A stretch of DNA of 64,000 nucleotides, taken from contig NC_092329.1 of NCBI RefSeq assembly GCF_036785885.1, positions 7,812,001 to 7,876,000 of the forward strand, given 5' to 3'. Made by a program: the position numbers and the translations under genes. This stretch comes from Coffea arabica (lineage: Eukaryota; Streptophyta; Magnoliopsida; Gentianales; Rubiaceae). Positions within the stretch are counted from its first letter, which is position 1. Every line of letters begins with the position of its first letter. The notes under the pieces were generated by a model. It did not search any database, was not told where the DNA came from, and saw only the letters and a list, made by a program, of their open reading frames with translations. Positions 59,422 to 64,000 of the stretch are shown one piece after another.

Positions 59422-59677
59422 AGTAAAATTATTGTTAGTTGGAAAGTGATGATTTGATGGCAATTTCTTTTTGTTATGGTGATTGTTAGATGGTTATATG
59501 ATTAGTCTTTTGAAAATTGTGGATATTGAGTGGCACTCTCGATTGGATTAGACAATTGATTTGTATTTGGTATGGTTAGCTTTTGTGATTTGAGTCTCCT
59601 TCTTTTGTTCATATATGTAAGGAGAGATCTATTTCATATCATTATCTAATGTAGGAACCACAAACAACTTGTTAATG

Positions 59678-60477
59678 GAGTAAATTTCCAAAAAGATAGA
59701 GTTTTTAAACTAACTTCCTAAAGGGTGGCAATTTTTGAGTCTCTTCCCAAAGGGTGAAAAATACATTCAAGAAATGCGTTCTTCCAAATAAAAATGCAAC
59801 TTTCAAATACGTTATTTTAATTTTTGTAAATTTGTTTAAATATAAAAAATTGGTTAAATAGCGTATTAAATACAACCCCTGCCAATTTCCCATAAAGAGC
59901 TGGTAACTTATGGGTAATTTCTTTTTTTTTTTTTAAATTTTCACATATTTAATTTATGTTAAATACAAAACATACTAGTTTTCCTTTGGGCGCTATTTAA
60001 TCAATTTTTTCCATAAAGAGCTGATATGTTTCCCATAAAGAGTTGCTACAAAACATACTACAAAACCTGCCAGTTTCCCTTAAAGAGCTGGTATCTTATG
60101 GGTAATTTCTTTTTTTTTTTTTTTTTTTAACTTTCACATATTTAATTTATGTTAAATACAAAACATACTAGTTTTCCTTTGGACACTATTTAATCAATTT
60201 TTTTTCCATAAATAGCTGGTATGTTTCCCATAAAGCTGGTACAAAACATATTACAAAACCTGCCAGTTTCCCATAAAGAGCTGGTATCTTATGAGCTATT
60301 TAACCAATTTTTCATATTTAAACAAATTTCCAAAACATAAAATAACGTATTTGAAAGTTGCGTTTTTATTTGGAAGAACACATTCCTTGGATGCATTTTT
60401 CACCCTTTGGGAAGAGACTAAAAAATCGTCACCTTTTGGGTGATTGTTTAAAAACTCATTTTTTTGGGAATTTACTC
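59678..60477. mobile_element. Mutator-like MITE with long inverted arms, nested in the Harbinger element
   Basis: Arms of about 190 bases begin GAGTAAATTTCCAAAAAGAT and, reversed, GAGTAAATTCCCAAAAAAAT, and share TCTTCCCAAAGGGTGAAAAA and CAACTTTCAAATACGTTATT. CTTGTTAATG flanks both sides (59668-59677, 60478-60487). The centre is an imperfect tandem repeat of about 150 bases (CCATAAAGAGCTGGTA, TTCACATATTTAATTTATGT, ACATACTAGTTTTCCTTTGG), two to three copies. Confidence 0.9.
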
Positions 60478-61316
60478 CTTGTTAATGCAGCCACTATATT
60501 TATTTTCTGGTATTAATTTTTTTATTATTTATGATTTTCTTATGTTTTATCAAAAAGTTAATAACTATTGTAGTTACAATTATGAATATGTTAATTTGCC
60601 GTATGTGTAATTCTTTTGTTTTAGAAGAATTGTTATATCAGGGGTAAATTTGGAATTTAATTGCATTTAATTCCGAAACACTCATCAAACCAAGCATCAG
60701 GAATTGGAATGATGCTAATTCCAATGTGTGAACCAAGCTAGATATTGGAATGAAAAGTTTTAATTCCAAAACCAGAGTCTATGATTCCATTTCCATTTTC
60801 GATTCCAATCTGTGAAACAAGCAGCCCCTTAGTGTTTTCGTCCGTCGCCATTTGTGCTGACCATCAATCTCGGGGTAAAGTGCTTACAAACAAAAGTCTG
60901 CGGGTAAGGTGAGACATGGGCCTAACGTTATGGGGGATAAAATGTAATAAATCCTAATTCTTATCATCAATACGAAAATTTATCATCGAGCCAGAGATAA
61001 AAAATTACTCAACGCATCCAAACAAGAAAATGAAACTTTAGATTCAGAGAGAATCACACAAGCAAGACCTCTACCTCGACACTTTTTTACTCTTAAACGC
61101 CTCGTTTTGTAGAAACTGTTTTTCAATTTGAGTCCCACTTCTTCCTTCTGCAACGAGGCGTTTAGGCAGAATAATTTTCGATCGATCGATCAATCAATAA
61201 TTCCTGAGATTTTTTGTTTGTTTTGGATTTTTTCTTTCGTTTGTATAATTGATTTTGTGGTATGTATTTATAGAGATATAGTGATAGATACATAATAGCG
61301 TATAGAATTTGTGGCG

Positions 61317-63766
61317 ATGGAGAATTTGATGAGCAAGATTCGAAGCTTGGATGCGTATCCGAAGATCAATGAGGATTTCTACAGCAGAACGCTGTCCGGC
61401 GGCGTTATAACCCTAGCTTCCTCCATCGTCATGTTCTTGCTCTTCTTCTCCGAGCTCAGTTTGTTCCTTTGAACTTTATTTCTCTCTCTGTCTGAAGTTT
61501 TTAAATCATTGTATGTATTCAGTTTAGGACTCTTTTATTGCTTTGGTTGGATTAAAATTTGATATAGATTTACTCTAGATATGGTGTAGTTTCATTCTGT
61601 GTTTGAAAGTTTAGGGATTTCTTTTTTTTTTTTTAATGCTCTATGAATTTCTGATTCTTATGTTTATTCTGTTTTTTCTAGCTAGTTTTAGTTGTCCTTT
61701 TAGCTGTATAATAATTAATGAGTCTGATTGGAAGTAGGAATTGCATGGTGGTGGTGCCAAAGTTATGCAAAAACGAGTACGAAATGAATAATTTGTTGGT
61801 GGAATTAACTCGAAGAATCTTGAGTGCATAGGTAGGGTGTAGCTTATGTCTACGTCAACCTTGTAGGGAAATTCAGTTGGCTGGATCTGCAATGTATGAC
61901 GCATATGATATCTTGGCTGCTACTGTAGTTGTAAAATAATTGCAAGACTCTACTAGAGATTGTGATTGAAGGGAAATGAAAATGGTATATCATCAAGAAC
62001 ACGCATTGAATATCTTGGTGCTATTTTAATGCTAAAATAACTGCGAGATTCTACTGGAGAGTGTGATTGAGGGGTATATCATCAAGAAGACAAACTGGAT
62101 GGAATATAGTTCTTATAATCAATGAAGCATCAAGTGAAGATATGATGAGTTTTGGGCAATTTAATCGCTCTACTTGCTCCATGTAGTGATGTTTTATTCA
62201 ATTGTTTAGTGGTTGGGTTTGTGTTCAGGAATCAAAGTTGGAATCAAATGATAAAAGTAAGTAACTGGAGCGGCTTCCCATCAAAGTCAGAACGTTGATG
62301 TCCTGAACCCTTTGAAGCCTTAATGGACCTGAGAAGCCAAAAAACCTCCCAAATCATAGTCAAATTCTTAGTTTGTAACCAAGACAATATTCAGTGCACT
62401 TCTAAAAACAACTCAAAATCCCAAATGAAAACTACCAAAATGCTTCTTCAGTTTCTGAGGTTCTAAATCTACAATATTGTGGTGAAGTTGTACAGGAAGA
62501 GGAAGAGAAGACAGGCAGAGGAATAGCCAGGGACATCAGAGTGATGAGAGTGGGGGGAATGGTAGATGAGCTGGGAGGTGGAGGAGAGACAGGTGGAGCC
62601 TCTTAGGGCAGGCAGAGAGAGAAAGAGAGAGTCTGGAGCATTCTCTTTTTCCAATGTTTGGTTTTTTTTTTTTTAGTACTCATAGGAATCACTGGAGATC
62701 AAATTTAATATATTCTGATGTTGTGGGTGCAGAAATACGCATGAATTGTGCATTTGAACTCAATTGATTGATTGCATTTGATATTACCTAAAGAGAATAT
62801 TTGTATTTTACTATTTTCATCTCATTCCCAGGCTAGGACACAAAACCAAATTGTCCTGAGATTTATATTAAAGTTTTCTTAAAGATTGCTTCTAGGAATA
62901 CCTGTGGTTTCTTAGTACATTTTTCCCATAGTTAACCAAACATTCAGGCTGTCAGCACGAACTTTTTATAATCCGTTTATTCATGTCTGAGTTCGTCATG
63001 TATCGATACAAATTTAACTCTGCATTCAATTTTGTAGTTACCATTTGGTATTTCTATTGTTCAGCTAGGCATGAAAACTCTAGCCGAATTGTTGAATTTG
63101 ATAGTGATTGCTTCCATCGGTTCCTGATATATACTCTTGTCTACAAGTTTCATCGTTAATGTCATTTAAAAATTATATTAGCACAATGAAAAGCCAAAGT
63201 TTACTGGAATGAACTAGTTCTTTCTAAAGCTATCTTCTTGAAATTCATGGTGTGCTAAACTGAGGCTTTGGATCAAACAGTTTTCTCTAAGGTTATCTTA
63301 TGGTCTCTTAGCCAGAGTTTAATAGGAACTAAGCTAAAAGAATCAGATGAACTGGAAGTTGTTTATTTGACCATTTATTCATGCTTTTCAAGGTCTAATT
63401 GCCTACTCTGAGCTGTTGTTGATAATAGATATGCAGGTATTGTATATCGTCCTCTTGTTTGATGCATAAATGTACACTCCCTAACTCTGGCCCTTAATTC
63501 TTTTTAAGCAATAAAGTGCTACATTTTTGTTGCCTTTTCTTCTTTTCTTCTTCTTTTTTTTTTTTGGTGGGGGGAAGAGGGGAGGGGGGGGGTGGGGCTT
63601 CAAAGCGATAAAGGAAAGATATAATCTTGTTAGTTTTGTCAATGTCATTTCCATGATATTTATTGGTTCCCTTTATTTTGGCTTGTGCATAGGGTTATAT
63701 CTCCATGCAGTTACTGAGACAAAGCTTGTAGTAGATACGTCCAGGGGAGAAAGGCTGCGGATCAAT
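61317..63766 (+). CDS. ERGIC3: ERGIC3 / ERV46-type cargo receptor, 5' part (exons 1-2)
   Basis: Exon 1 (61317-61458) encodes MENLMSKIRSLDAYPKINED, then FYSRTLSGGVITLASSIVMF with the start of the first transmembrane helix. It ends one base into an Arg codon at CTCA/GTTTGT. Exon 2 (63693-63766) resumes after GTGCATAG with RLYLHAVTETKLVVDTSRGE and RLRIN, then a donor GTAACAG. The two join in frame (72 codons). Family members cycle between ER and early Golgi and help load COPII cargo, with two membrane spans around a large lumenal domain. The rest of the gene lies beyond the window. Intron 1 (2.2 kb) is the source of the copy at 48.3-52.1 kb, and contains an imperfect repeat around 61918-62095. 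I see no damage. Confidence 0.93.
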
Positions 63767-64000
63767 GTAACAGAATTCTCTTTTCTTTTCCCATGCAATG
63801 CTTGAATTGCTGCTTTGTTGCTTGAGTACTGTTTATTCTGAATTATCATATTGCTATGTTTCCCATTTCTTCCCCTCCTCAACAATAGCCCCACCACTCC
63901 CTCCCCCAGGTTGAGATTGGCACGTCATGCAACTAATTGGATCCTGAGTTTATCTCTGACACCTGTTTATATAACTCTAGGATAAAGCTTCTAGCATTTC

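Larger units (their letters stand above)
55793..60828 (+). mobile_element. PIF/Harbinger DNA transposon carrying both genes
   Basis: Termini GGGAGTGCTTGGTTAAAG and, reversed, GGGGCTGCTTGTTTCACAG, flanked by TTA at 55790-55792 and 60829-60831, the target typical of this superfamily. It holds a DDE transposase gene (56767-58159) and a Myb/SANT-like gene (58409-59421), the pair such elements need. Both are damaged, so it cannot now move itself. A Mutator-like MITE is nested in its 3' part. Confidence 0.9.
52899..60954. mobile_element. Probable outer Mutator-like element, host of several nested insertions
   Basis: Left end GGGTTAACTACATTTTATCC and, after a nested MITE, TCTCACTTTACCCCATACGG. Right end in reverse complement reads GGATTTATTACATTTTATCC and TCTCACCTTACCCGCAG. 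Flanks TAGTTCTTC (52890-52898) and TAATTCTTA (60955-60963) agree at 7 of 9 positions. Remaining own sequence would be about 53547-53929, 54549-55789 and 60832-60954, with no ORF. The reading as one element is inference. Confidence 0.5.

Overview
This window is nuclear DNA of a flowering plant. The genes have GT-AG introns and plant-specific families (trehalose-6-phosphate phosphatase, an NHL/LEA_2 protein, F-box proteins, ERGIC3). The intergenic DNA is long, AT-rich and full of plant MITEs and transposons. The protein sequences fit a eudicot. A repeated MITE starting GTTTGGATTGC recalls coffee-family (Rubiaceae) genomes, but that is only an impression and the species is not established.

Layout. 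0-1.2 kb: an intact intronless F-box gene on the minus strand, with a 60-bp tandem duplication across its stop codon. 1.4-13 kb: no convincing gene; MITEs, including two Mutator-like ones with perfect 9-bp target-site duplications (TSDs), and AT microsatellites. 13.3-14.2 kb: an intact NHL13-like membrane protein gene on the plus strand. 14.2-21 kb: gene-free. 21.0-23.4 kb: a complete 11-exon trehalose-6-phosphate phosphatase gene on the minus strand, with a probable 5'UTR intron. 23.4-37 kb: gene-poor, with another Mutator-like MITE, two related hAT-type elements, and unrecognised ORF fragments. 37-43.5 kb: a broken F-box/FBD-type gene on the minus strand, with frameshifts, and a truncated paralogue. 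45.3-48.3 kb: three decayed copies of a small unrecognised gene, in tandem, interspersed with a repeated module. 48.3-52.8 kb: duplicated pieces of two genes that also lie in the window (ERGIC3 and the F-box gene), the ERGIC3 piece carrying a deleted Ty1/copia element. 52.9-61.0 kb: a nest of transposons, at least three levels deep. 61.3 kb to the end: the first two exons of an ERGIC3 (ERV46-type) cargo receptor gene, which continues past the window.

The genes do not form a pathway. The coherent story is structural. The F-box gene and ERGIC3 look like a head-to-head pair. The order F-box, ERGIC3 fragment, F-box fragment, ERGIC3 is what one tandem duplication would leave, later loaded with transposons. 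I found no CRISPR, tRNA, rRNA or convincing microRNA gene. The best candidates for something undescribed are the small-gene array at 45.3-48.3 kb and the nested transposon stack, and both rest partly on inference.
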